Below are positions 5,573 to 12,610 of a DNA stretch of 14,125 nt, piece by piece. This DNA is from an uncultured Alphaproteobacteria bacterium (lineage in GTDB: Bacteria > Pseudomonadota > Alphaproteobacteria > RUG11792): assembly GCA_905236375.1 (NCBI GenBank), contig CAJOOW010000055.1, forward strand, positions 1 to 14,125, given 5' to 3'. A program made the translations under genes and the position numbers. The notes below the pieces were generated by a model, which saw only the letters and a program-made list of their open reading frames with translations, was not told the DNA's origin and searched no databases. The stretch's first letter is position 1, and each line of letters opens with the position of its first letter.

Positions 5573-6814
5573 TTGGTAAAGTTAGATCATTTAGAAAACG
5601 GCCTGACGGTTGCGACAGATAATATCGATGGATTCGAAACAGCTTCGATTGGATTGTTCGTCAATATTGGCTCAGTCAATGAAAGCGACAAGCAAACAGG
5701 AATTTCACATTTTCTCGAACACATGGCTTTTAAGGGAACGAAGACTCGTTCAGCTCTTCAAATTTCATATGAGATCGAATCAGTCGGAGGATTTATAAAT
5801 GCCTATACAAGCAAAGAAGTTACGGCATTTCACGCTAAAGTTCTAAAAGAAAATATTAAACTTGCAGTCGATATAATAACAGACATTGTTCAAAATTCAG
5901 TTTTTGATGAATCGGAGTTTAAGAAAGAACAAGGAGTCATAATTCAAGAAATAAGGCAAACAAATGATACTCCTGACGATTATGTTTTCGATATGTTTCA
6001 ATCAAAATGTTTTGACAATGAACATTTAGGGACTCAGATTCTCGGATCTGAAGAGGACATCATGTCATACAAGCCAAAAGACTTGGATTCGTATCTTAAA
6101 ACGAAATATTCCACTGATAAAATGGTTCTTTCTGCAAGCGGAAGAATTAGCCATGATGAATTTATGGATCTCGCAAATCGCTTTACTTCAGATATGAAAA
6201 AGTTTGATGTTGATCCTGTTGAAAAGCAGACTTATCGTGGCGGATTTGCATTTAAACAAAAAGATTTGGAGCAAACTCATTTAATTCTTGGTTTTGAAGG
6301 ATTAAGTCATACAGATGAAAACAAGTTTGATCTTTCTGTTTTGTCTGCAATTTTAGGCGGAGGAATGTCCTCTAGGCTCTTTCAAGAAATCCGTGAAAAA
6401 AGAGGTTTGGTTTATTCCGTTTTTTCATTCTGTTCGAATTATCGAGATACTGGGACTTTCGGAATTTATGCTGCCTGCGAAGATGAAAAAGCTGCGGAAG
6501 TTGTTGATCTTGCAAATGCTGAGTTGGAAAAAATCAAAAACAGTATCACAGATGAAGAAATTAAAAAAGCAAAAACTCAACTAAAAGCATCTCTGATGAT
6601 GGGGCTTGAAAGTTCAGCAACAAGAATGGAAAGAATGGCAAGTCAATATATACACTATGGAAGAATAACTCCTCCTTCAGAAATTGTTGAGAAGATTGAT
6701 CGAATATCCATTGATTCCTTGAAAAAAATAGCGAACAATATATTCAGTTCTAAACCGACTTTAGCTCTCATAGGAAAAGGAAAAGATGCAGAGAAACTTG
6801 GTGAACTTTTCTAG
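5573..6814 (+). CDS. M16B zinc peptidase (mitochondrial-processing-peptidase-like)
   Basis: Zinc metallopeptidase of family M16B, related to the beta subunit of mitochondrial processing peptidase and to the single-subunit peptidases of alphaproteobacteria, which cleave short peptides. The inverted zinc motif HFLEH is at residues 46-50, with the third ligand Glu126 in QEI, 76 residues after His50 as the family expects. The C-terminal half has GGGMSSRLFQEIREKRGLVYSVFSF-type sequence, the conserved substrate-side region. At 413 residues it is full length and active-looking. No signal peptide is present, so it is probably cytosolic. The start is TTG at 5573: no in-frame ATG exists upstream before the stop at 5558, AAGGA lies nine bases ahead, and MVKLDHLENGL aligns with the usual family N-terminus. 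The last 29 bases overlap the start of rlpA, implying co-transcription. Confidence 0.92.
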   Translation: MVKLDHLENGLTVATDNIDGFETASIGLFVNIGSVNESDKQTGISHFLEHMAFKGTKTRSALQISYEIESVGGFINAYTSKEVTAFHAKVLKENIKLAVDIITDIVQNSVFDESEFKKEQGVIIQEIRQTNDTPDDYVFDMFQSKCFDNEHLGTQILGSEEDIMSYKPKDLDSYLKTKYSTDKMVLSASGRISHDEFMDLANRFTSDMKKFDVDPVEKQTYRGGFAFKQKDLEQTHLILGFEGLSHTDENKFDLSVLSAILGGGMSSRLFQEIREKRGLVYSVFSFCSNYRDTGTFGIYAACEDEKAAEVVDLANAELEKIKNSITDEEIKKAKTQLKASLMMGLESSATRMERMASQYIHYGRITPPSEIVEKIDRISIDSLKKIANNIFSSKPTLALIGKGKDAEKLGELF

Positions 6815-7472
6815 GTTTTTAATTGTTTTGCTAGCAGTTTTTCTTGCTGGCTGTGCAATGAGAACTCCAGTTGGCCCTGTTCATATGTCAAGCAAGGCAT
6901 ACTATTGTCGAGGAGAATGGCATCATCCTCAAAATTATTATGAATATGATCAGGTTGGAATAGCATCTTGGTATGGCGACGATTTTCATGGAAAATCCAA
7001 AGCTAGCGGTGAAAAATTTAACAAAATGGCTTTGACAGCGGCACACAGAACTTTGCCAATTCCATCTGTTGTTCAGGTTACGAGTTATAAGACAGGGAAA
7101 TCTATAACTGTTATTATAGATGATCGCGGGCCTTTTGTTTATAAAGGAAGAATAATTGATCTCTCTTATAGCGCTGCAAAAAGCCTTGGAATAGATAAAT
7201 TCAAACCATCACCTGTTAGAGTTCAAACTCTTGTTTCAGACAGCTTGCAACTTTCGAATTATATAGCAAGACACTGCAAAAGCAAGAGAGATCCAAAAGG
7301 TCGATCTTGGGCTGAGTTATATTTTCAAGAAATTAAAGGTTGGAGAAAAGGAATGTATTCTGAAGAAAAAACTTTCCAGCCAAATCCAAAGATTCATGAA
7401 ACTTCTTATAAACCAAAAACAAAATCTCGGAGGAAATACAACAGTCTCGGAAGTTATTTAAATCGAATATAA
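6786..7472 (+). CDS. rlpA: RlpA-family septal/peptidoglycan lipoprotein
   Basis: Lipoprotein of the RlpA family, double-psi beta-barrel proteins that act on or bind peptidoglycan; in Pseudomonas RlpA is a lytic transglycosylase for naked glycan strands at the septum. Residues 1-22 are a lipoprotein signal peptide with lipobox LAGC, so Cys23 should be lipidated. The DPBB domain spans about 57-145: GIASWYGDDFHGK, ASGEKF, LTAAHRTLP, IDDRGPF and GRIIDLSYSAAKSLG. The putative catalytic Glu76 and Asp113 are present. No C-terminal SPOR domain follows; instead there is a basic Lys/Arg-rich tail. The start ATG lies inside the M16 peptidase gene, with purine-rich AGGAAAAGGAAAAG just ahead. Alternatives TTG 6798 and GTG 6801 would keep the signal peptide but lose basic residues, so the ATG is preferred. 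Confidence 0.9.
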   Translation: MQRNLVNFSRFLIVLLAVFLAGCAMRTPVGPVHMSSKAYYCRGEWHHPQNYYEYDQVGIASWYGDDFHGKSKASGEKFNKMALTAAHRTLPIPSVVQVTSYKTGKSITVIIDDRGPFVYKGRIIDLSYSAAKSLGIDKFKPSPVRVQTLVSDSLQLSNYIARHCKSKRDPKGRSWAELYFQEIKGWRKGMYSEEKTFQPNPKIHETSYKPKTKSRRKYNSLGSYLNRI

Positions 7473-7493
7473 AGCCATCCCAAAACGCTTTTT
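7471..7493. terminator. Weak hairpin between convergent rlpA and rmuC
   Basis: AAAGC and GCTTT form a 5-bp stem around an 11-base loop, directly after the rlpA stop and followed by a five-T run. On the minus strand the stem is followed only by mixed A/T. It is the only terminator-like structure in this 22-base convergent gap and its stability is low. Confidence 0.3.
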
Positions 7494-7494
7494 G

Positions 7495-8655
7495 TTATAT
7501 CTCTTGATTGATGGATGACTCATCATTGCTTTCAGGAAAAGAATCTCGTTTTTCTTCAATAACCTCAATTCCGAGATTCTTTAATTTTTCAGCATCCGGA
7601 ATTATTTTGCCTTCGATAAATGATCCGATTTTTTCGTATTCTTTAAAATTTTTCTGCATTTTATTTTCATAATCTTTTGAGAGAGAAATTAGCTTTTCAA
7701 GATTGTTATAAACGGATCTTCCAACTTCTCCTATCTTTTTTGCATTATGCGTAATGGCTTCTTGTCGCCACGCGAAAGAAACAGTCTTTAAAAGAGTGAT
7801 TAAGGTTATTGGAGTTGCAATTATAACCTTCTCTTGAACTCCGAATTCAATCAAAGTTGGATCCGTTTTTATTGCTGTGCTAAAGAATGCTTCGCCAGGA
7901 AGGAACATAAAAACAAATTCAGGAGTCGTTGAAAATTGTTCCCAATAGGCCTTTTGAGACAATATTTTTACGTGTTTCTTTATATTCTCAGCATGAGCTT
8001 TCAGGTATTCATCATTTCCAGTGTTTACGGCTTGCATATAGGCATTAATTGGCGTTTTGGCATCAACGATAATGCTCTTTCCTCCTGGAAGCCTTATGAT
8101 CATATCAGGGCGCAATCTAGAATTTTCTCCTTGCTGTTGTTCGAAGAAATCGCAATAAGGAAGCATTCCAGAAATTTCAACGACTCGTCTTAATTGCATT
8201 TCTCCCCAATGACCAGTTATCGCTGGAGATGAAAGAGCCTTGTTTAATGCTGAAGTTTCTCGATGAAGTTCTTGTTGATAAACCATCATGTCTTTAACCT
8301 GTCGCCTCAGATCGCTGTATGAATCGACTCTTTCCTTTTCGATCTGCGAAATTTTATCATCAAAATTTTTCAGAGTGCTTTGAATTGGCTGAATCAAATT
8401 CAAAAAACTATTCTCCCTTTTCCCTAATTCAGATTTAGCAATATTAAGAAGGTTTTGATAATCTCTTGTAAATATCTCGCTCGAAATGCTCCGAAAGCGT
8501 TCTTCGAGACGTTCTTGATGAAAAAGTAAAGCCTCTTTGTTTCTAAGAGCATCTTTTAGGGATGAATTCTTTCTTAAAAGATATAAAACATAACAGAAAA
8601 GCGCAAAAATTACTGATGAAAGAATCATTTCATTTTCGGTTAGCGTGATCATCAA
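7495..8655 (-). CDS. rmuC: RmuC-family DNA recombination protein
   Basis: RmuC-family protein, a putative nuclease linked genetically to limiting rearrangements at inverted repeats in E. coli; its biochemistry is not settled. The product is 386 residues. A single transmembrane or signal-anchor helix lies near residues 10-27 (ILSSVIFALFCYVLYLL). A long coiled-coil region follows to about 140, then the conserved domain: GHWGEMQLRRVVE (148-160), LRPDMIIRLPGG (181-192) and IIVDAKTPINAY (195-206). Asp184, Asp198 and Lys200 match the PD-(D/E)xK-like arrangement proposed for the family. The C-terminus is charged and probably flexible. The start ATG at 8655 is followed by a second ATG at 8652 with no strong ribosome site for either. 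A plausible promoter lies about 40 bases upstream, so rmuC may be transcribed on its own. Confidence 0.93.
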   Translation of the reverse strand: MMITLTENEMILSSVIFALFCYVLYLLRKNSSLKDALRNKEALLFHQERLEERFRSISSEIFTRDYQNLLNIAKSELGKRENSFLNLIQPIQSTLKNFDDKISQIEKERVDSYSDLRRQVKDMMVYQQELHRETSALNKALSSPAITGHWGEMQLRRVVEISGMLPYCDFFEQQQGENSRLRPDMIIRLPGGKSIIVDAKTPINAYMQAVNTGNDEYLKAHAENIKKHVKILSQKAYWEQFSTTPEFVFMFLPGEAFFSTAIKTDPTLIEFGVQEKVIIATPITLITLLKTVSFAWRQEAITHNAKKIGEVGRSVYNNLEKLISLSKDYENKMQKNFKEYEKIGSFIEGKIIPDAEKLKNLGIEVIEEKRDSFPESNDESSINQEI

Positions 8656-8690
8656 CCAATGCCATCTTCAAAGTAGCCTTTAGGTTTTTT

Positions 8691-8720
8691 ATTATAAATC
8701 GTTTTGAGAGTTGCGCTCAA
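8691..8720 (-). promoter_or_regulatory. Sigma-70-type promoter candidate for rmuC
   Basis: On the minus strand TTGAGC (8720-8715) and TATAAT (8696-8691) are separated by 18 bases. The -10 is perfect and the -35 matches four of six positions. Transcription would begin near 8684, about 28 bases before the rmuC ATG. Confidence 0.5.
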
Positions 8721-8780
8721 TGAACTTTAGCTTATGCGAGCATATAATTTCAAAAAGTGCGGTAAACGTGCATTTGTTTT

Positions 8781-9737
8781 CTAAACTTCATCTGATCTAT
8801 AAAATCTTAAAAAATAATCAGAGAGATATAAGACTTCACTGATTGTTATATATCTTTGCGTAATTGGCTTTTTTGTGATTGTCGTGTGTGCATTATCAAT
8901 AATTGAATCAAAACCACCAGCCAATAGAGTTAGCCAGTATGAAGGAGATGAGTCTTGTCCCGATGCAGAAATGCTTATTCCTGCTGCAATTCCTGTTAAA
9001 AATGAAAGAATTTTACCTCCAACAAGAAAAACTTTTTTTGTCGAATTTGTGTTTTGAAGTTTTTTATTCAGGGTTTCCAATCTTCTTAACTTTTGAATAT
9101 CTTCAACTGATAAATCTTCTCTTTTCATAAGATTTATAACAGCCCCTGCAATATCCATAACAGGCGAAAAATCGATTCCTGTTATTTGAGAACTCACAGC
9201 AGAGACATGTGAAGCCAAAAGAGGATCTGTTTGCAAAATATTGATTATTTCTGTGGATGCACCTCTATCTGAATCGTATAACCATGAATCTATTCCCCAA
9301 AGGATTGATTTTGTCATATAAAGGCCAATGAGGGCGTAACCGTAGCCTTGCGATTCTGGATGAAAAACACTTAAACTTTTGATGACTTCACATGCTCCTC
9401 CAGTTAGGATTTCACCTGCAAATACAAGAGATCGCGCATGTGTGTGTTCTTTCATTTCATCATAAATTTCTTTAAGATCTTCGACTGTGTCATAAAGCCC
9501 TTCCATTGATTTAATTCCATAATCAAATTGCGGATATTGGTGCCTAAATTCTCCAAGAAGCCTGTTTGTAATGTTTACAACATGCTCAAATGCTAGATTA
9601 TGAACAGAATTTAAGTTAGTTCCGCCTACAGAGTAAGGCATTTCAATCGATGATGTCGTGGCTGCAAAAATAGTATTATTATCTATTAGATAAAATAAAA
9701 CTATAAAAAATGAAAATGTATTTTTTATTATTTTCAT
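8781..9737 (-). CDS. Secreted protein of unknown function with internal hydrophobic segments
   Basis: A 318-residue protein I cannot assign to a family. Residues 1-25 form a Sec signal peptide (basic KIIK, hydrophobic FSFFIVLFYLI, cleavage near IFA-AT). The mature protein is mostly helix-prone. It has three moderately hydrophobic, Gly/Ala-rich stretches at about 106-145, 235-256 (VFLVGGKILSFLTGIAAGIS) and 267-282 (SYWLTLLAGGFDSIID) that could insert in membranes or pack as amphipathic helices. A charged coil-like segment lies at about 205-232. There is one Cys, at about 116. The start ATG at 9737 is supported by GAAGGG eight bases upstream. It lies 64 bases after udg on the same strand and may share its transcript. 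A secreted or membrane-active host-interaction protein is a guess from the signal peptide and hydrophobicity only. Confidence 0.72.
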   Translation of the reverse strand: MKIIKNTFSFFIVLFYLIDNNTIFAATTSSIEMPYSVGGTNLNSVHNLAFEHVVNITNRLLGEFRHQYPQFDYGIKSMEGLYDTVEDLKEIYDEMKEHTHARSLVFAGEILTGGACEVIKSLSVFHPESQGYGYALIGLYMTKSILWGIDSWLYDSDRGASTEIINILQTDPLLASHVSAVSSQITGIDFSPVMDIAGAVINLMKREDLSVEDIQKLRRLETLNKKLQNTNSTKKVFLVGGKILSFLTGIAAGISISASGQDSSPSYWLTLLAGGFDSIIDNAHTTITKKPITQRYITISEVLYLSDYFLRFYRSDEV

Positions 9738-9801
9738 AATTTAACCCTTCATAAAAATACGCATATCCAATCAATTGTATATATGAAAAGTTAAAAATCA
9801 G

Positions 9802-10500
9802 TTAATTCCTTAATAATAATTTCCTGAGAGCGATAAAATCTCGAAAAGCTATTGCTTTTTGGCCAGGAGATCTTAATAAATAAGCGGGATGAAACGTCGC
9901 AATAGTGTCGATTCCCATATATGTATTTTTTAATCCGCGCAATTTTGAGATTGGCTCTAAAGTGTTTAAAATTGATTTTACAGCGACTCCTCCAAGAAGT
10001 AGTAGAACCTTTGGCCTAGCGAGCATAATATGCAGTTTAACATATGGCATACAAAACGCTATTTCTTCGGCTGATGGGGTTCTATTGCCAGGGGGACGCC
10101 AAAACAATATGTTAGAAATATATACATCAGATCGTTTTAGCCCAACGGCGGCTAACATATTGTTTAAAAGCTTTCCGCTTTGTCCAACAAATGGCTTTCC
10201 CTGTTCGTCCTCTTCTTGTCCTGGAGCTTCTCCAATTATCATTACCGCTGAATTGGGATTACCATCTGAAAATACAGTATTTCTGGCGGTTCTTTTTAGT
10301 GGATAATTTAAATTTAATACAGCTTGTTTAAGTTCTTCGATTGACGAAAAGTTTAAAGTTTCCTTATTATTTGAAGTTTGGTGCACTTGATCTTCAGTCT
10401 TTTTTTCTATAGAATTAATTTTATAAAAAACATGATCGATTCCGAAAGTTTTATACCAATCGGCCAATAATCGTTCAATTTGAAGCAGGTTCTCATTCAT
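9802..10500 (-). CDS. udg: Family-4-type uracil-DNA glycosylase lacking the usual Fe-S cysteines
   Basis: Removes uracil from DNA after cytosine deamination or dUMP misincorporation, starting base excision repair. The catalytic fold is plain: GEAPGQEEDEQGKPFVGQSG (90-109) is motif A with the uracil pocket, RPPGNRTP (135-142) is the family 4 signature, LLLLGGVA forms a core strand, and HPAYLLRSP (204-212) is motif B with the conserved His. The N-terminal 60 residues are variable. Classical family 4 enzymes hold a 4Fe-4S cluster on four Cys, but this 232-residue protein has a single Cys (150). Tyr66 and Trp134 occupy positions where a Cys is usual. A cluster is therefore unlikely; I recall alphaproteobacterial members with Trp at the second site but cannot check. 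The ATG overlaps the divergent ispE ATG, and a promoter predicted inside ispE suggests a leaderless mRNA. Confidence 0.9.
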   Translation of the reverse strand: MNENLLQIERLLADWYKTFGIDHVFYKINSIEKKTEDQVHQTSNNKETLNFSSIEELKQAVLNLNYPLKRTARNTVFSDGNPNSAVMIIGEAPGQEEDEQGKPFVGQSGKLLNNMLAAVGLKRSDVYISNILFWRPPGNRTPSAEEIAFCMPYVKLHIMLARPKVLLLLGGVAVKSILNTLEPISKLRGLKNTYMGIDTIATFHPAYLLRSPGQKAIAFRDFIALRKLLLRN

Positions 10501-11326
10501 GGGTCAAATTATATCACAAGCCCTTGCTAAAGTGAATTTAGCTTTAAACATAACAGGAAAAACAGAAACAGGATACCATAAAATGCAATCCATTTTTGTT
10601 TTTTTAAAAGATGTGTACGATGAATTAATTTTCTATCCCGATAGTGAATTTATCGAAGATTCAGCCAAAGTCCCGGGGATCACCAATAACTCAATTATAA
10701 AAGCTTGGAAGATTTTAAAAGATAACTTTGATCTCAAAATTCCATATGTTGAAATAAAAAAAAAGATACCGATTTGTGGTGGGCTCGGCGGAGGTTCAAG
10801 TGATGCAGCTTGTTTTATTAATAGCGTTTTTGACCTCTGGGGATTTTCTATTGAGGAAAAATTAGCTAAGATTAAATTATGTCGAGAATTAGGCTCTGAT
10901 GCTTGCGTTTTCCTTTTTAAATATTTTAAAGATTGCCAGAGTGTTTACATAAATGGAACGGGATTTTCTGGCGATATTTCAGATACCAACTTGAGTTTTA
11001 GAGATAGATATATCGTTGTTGTTAATAATGGCTCTAAACTTTCGACAAAAGAAGTATTTCGAAATTTTAAAGGGCCTTTTTGCAAGGAAAACAATGATAT
11101 AGCAGGGGTATTAGAAAAATTTAATAACTCTCTTCAAAAATCAGCATTTGAACTTATGCCTTCTCTTAAGAAAGTTATAGATGATATTTTGCTAACATCG
11201 CCTTTATTTTGTGGAGTTTCTGGATCTGGCTCGACGTGTTTTGGGCTCTATGAAAACAAAAATGACGCGAAAAATGCAAAAGCGCTGCTTAAGAATTATC
11301 CTTTTGTTGAAATTAGTAGGATTTAA
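10499..11326 (+). CDS. ispE: 4-diphosphocytidyl-2-C-methyl-D-erythritol kinase
   Basis: GHMP kinase of the MEP isoprenoid pathway: phosphorylates CDP-methylerythritol with ATP at the 2-hydroxyl. The 275-residue product has Lys11 in ALAKVNLALNITGK, GYHKMQSIFV, the ATP loop PICGGLGGGSSDAA (91-104), Asp134 in LGSDACVFL and the C-terminal SGSGSTCFGLY. All match the family, and the length is normal. The ATG at 10499 shares two bases with the ATG of the divergent udg gene. GAAGCAGG ends nine bases upstream and lies inside udg, so it supports this start. Its own promoter must sit within udg, but none with good spacing was seen. The 89-base gap before the next gene has a separate promoter candidate, so ispE may be a single-gene unit. 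Its presence indicates that the cell makes isoprenoid precursors itself, as for undecaprenyl phosphate. Confidence 0.96.
   Translation: MGQIISQALAKVNLALNITGKTETGYHKMQSIFVFLKDVYDELIFYPDSEFIEDSAKVPGITNNSIIKAWKILKDNFDLKIPYVEIKKKIPICGGLGGGSSDAACFINSVFDLWGFSIEEKLAKIKLCRELGSDACVFLFKYFKDCQSVYINGTGFSGDISDTNLSFRDRYIVVVNNGSKLSTKEVFRNFKGPFCKENNDIAGVLEKFNNSLQKSAFELMPSLKKVIDDILLTSPLFCGVSGSGSTCFGLYENKNDAKNAKALLKNYPFVEISRI
10508..10536 (-). promoter_or_regulatory. Strong promoter candidate for udg inside the 5' end of ispE
   Basis: On the minus strand TTCACT (10536-10531), a 17-base spacer and TATAAT (10513-10508) with preceding TGA form a combined -35 and extended -10 promoter. Transcription would start near 10501, one base before the udg ATG at 10500, which implies a leaderless transcript. 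Confidence 0.6.
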
Positions 11327-11376
11327 CAAATTTATATACGACGCGAAATTTCTCAGATGTTTAATTTATTTTTTCC

Positions 11377-11385
11377 TGCTATCAT
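11377..11385 (+). promoter_or_regulatory. Extended -10 promoter candidate for the DUF721-murB-recJ cluster
   Basis: TGCTATCAT matches TGnTATAAT at all but one position and resembles the candidates at 3275 and 5531. Start of transcription near 11392 would give a leader of about 24 bases to the ATG at 11416. No strong -35 is visible. Confidence 0.4.
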
Positions 11386-11415
11386 ACCAACGAAGACTTC
11401 TCGAAATTTTTTACA

Positions 11416-11730
11416 ATGAAAAAGATATCACTGACGATAAGTAAAATCATTGGAAATGTGTGTCCTTCTTTATCTTTGAATGCTGAGCTAAAGTCTGAAT
11501 GGAATAACATTGTAAAAAAAGAATTGCTTAATTTAACAGAATTTTCAGAAGCTAAATATGGGAAAAACAACGAAATAGTGGTTATCGTTAATGTCTTAAA
11601 TTCTGCTGCAGTTTTATTTAGATATGAATCTGAGGAAATAAAAGCAAACATTTTAAAGCTGACCGGAGCATCTAAAGTTAAATTAATTATAAAGCAAGTA
11701 TCAAATTTAGAGGCTCAGGATGCTGCTTGA
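11416..11730 (+). CDS. DUF721/DciA-like protein
   Basis: A 104-residue cytosolic protein with the DUF721 (DciA-like) pattern: WNNIVKKELLNLTEF near residues 29-43, then a hydrophobic strand NEIVVIVNVLNSAAVLFRYESEEIKANIL and a closing KVKLIIKQV strand. In other bacteria DciA proteins interact with and help load the replicative helicase DnaB where DnaC is absent. Alphaproteobacterial DUF721 proteins are usually longer, so this may be a minimal version; the match is by pattern only and moderate. No Shine-Dalgarno precedes the ATG, the upstream bases being TTTTTTACA, so initiation may rely on a short leader. Its end overlaps murB by 11 bases, suggesting a transcript with murB and recJ. Confidence 0.6.
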   Translation: MKKISLTISKIIGNVCPSLSLNAELKSEWNNIVKKELLNLTEFSEAKYGKNNEIVVIVNVLNSAAVLFRYESEEIKANILKLTGASKVKLIIKQVSNLEAQDAA

Positions 11731-12610
11731 AGATTTGCCAGAAATTCGTGGAAGTTATGAATTCGATTTTCCTTTGAAAAAGCTTTCATTTCTAAAAGTT
11801 GGTGGAACTTGTGATGTTTTATTTTTGCCTTCAGATGTTGATGATTTAGAAAATTTCTTAAAAAACAGACCTGAAAATCTAAGATTAACAATTTTAGGTA
11901 ACATGTCAAATGTTTTGCTTACAGATAGAAGAATCCAAGGCTGCGTTATTATTCTGAATAATCTTGATAAAATTGAATTCCTTAACGATTTTGTTGAAGT
12001 TGAAGCAGGAGCAATTCTTTTGAAATTTATAACTCGGTGTGCAAAAGAAAATATATCATGTTGTGAAAAATTGTTCTGCATTCCTGGGAGCATTGGTGGC
12101 GCTGTTGCAATGAATGCCGGGATTCCAAATTTCGAAATAAAAGATGTTTTGATTGCAATCGAAGCGATAAATCTCGACGGCAAAAGACAAATTTTCCGCA
12201 AAGATGAATTGAATATGAGTTATCGAAATGGCAATGTTCCAGACGGATTTATAGTAACTTCCGCGAAATTAAGAACGATTGAAAAAAATGGCGATATAAT
12301 CTTTTCAGAAATTAAAAGTCTTTATGAAAAACGATTAAAAACTCAGCCAATTGGTCTTCCGACTTGTGGCAGCACTTTTAAAAATCCAGAAGGAATGAAA
12401 GCTTGGGAGTTAATAAAAAAAGCAGGATGTGATAAACTCTCAATTGGAGGAGCGAAGATTTCGGATATGCACTGCAATTTTCTCATTAATTCTGGAAATG
12501 CCACTGCTTCTGACTTTGTTAAATTGATTGAAGAGATAAAGAAACGAGTTTTTGAAGAAACGGGCTATCAGCTCGAAGAAGAGATAAGACGCATTGGGGA
12601 TGAATGGTGA
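11720..12610 (+). CDS. murB: UDP-N-acetylenolpyruvoylglucosamine reductase
   Basis: FAD enzyme that reduces UDP-GlcNAc-enolpyruvate with NADPH to UDP-MurNAc, the second committed step of peptidoglycan synthesis. The 296-residue product shows FLKVGGTCDVL (24-34), the FAD-binding ILGNMSN (58-64) and IPGSIGGAVAMNAG (121-134), and the substrate Arg in SYRNGNVPDGFIV (167-179). It also has the proton-donor Ser218 in GSTFKNPEGMKAWELI, GGAKISDMHCNFLIN, and Glu286 in QLEEEIRRIG. The usual LGAGSN glycine is replaced (LGNMSN), a mild variation. It is the shorter type, lacking the extra loop of E. coli MurB. The ATG lies inside the DUF721 gene with GAGG six bases ahead. The 3' end overlaps recJ by 7 bases. 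murC and ddl, frequent neighbours elsewhere, are absent from the window. Confidence 0.95.
   Translation: MLLEDLPEIRGSYEFDFPLKKLSFLKVGGTCDVLFLPSDVDDLENFLKNRPENLRLTILGNMSNVLLTDRRIQGCVIILNNLDKIEFLNDFVEVEAGAILLKFITRCAKENISCCEKLFCIPGSIGGAVAMNAGIPNFEIKDVLIAIEAINLDGKRQIFRKDELNMSYRNGNVPDGFIVTSAKLRTIEKNGDIIFSEIKSLYEKRLKTQPIGLPTCGSTFKNPEGMKAWELIKKAGCDKLSIGGAKISDMHCNFLINSGNATASDFVKLIEEIKKRVFEETGYQLEEEIRRIGDEW

Noticed and set aside
8740..8780. Possible terminator hairpin after the secreted protein gene ending at 8781
   Set aside because: The GC-containing stretch there is mainly a direct GCAC repeat on the minus strand. Any stem needs wobbles or mismatches and is not convincing.
11755..12201. 148-codon minus-strand ORF inside murB
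   Set aside because: It lies entirely within a well-conserved murB with intact motifs and shows no recognisable product of its own.
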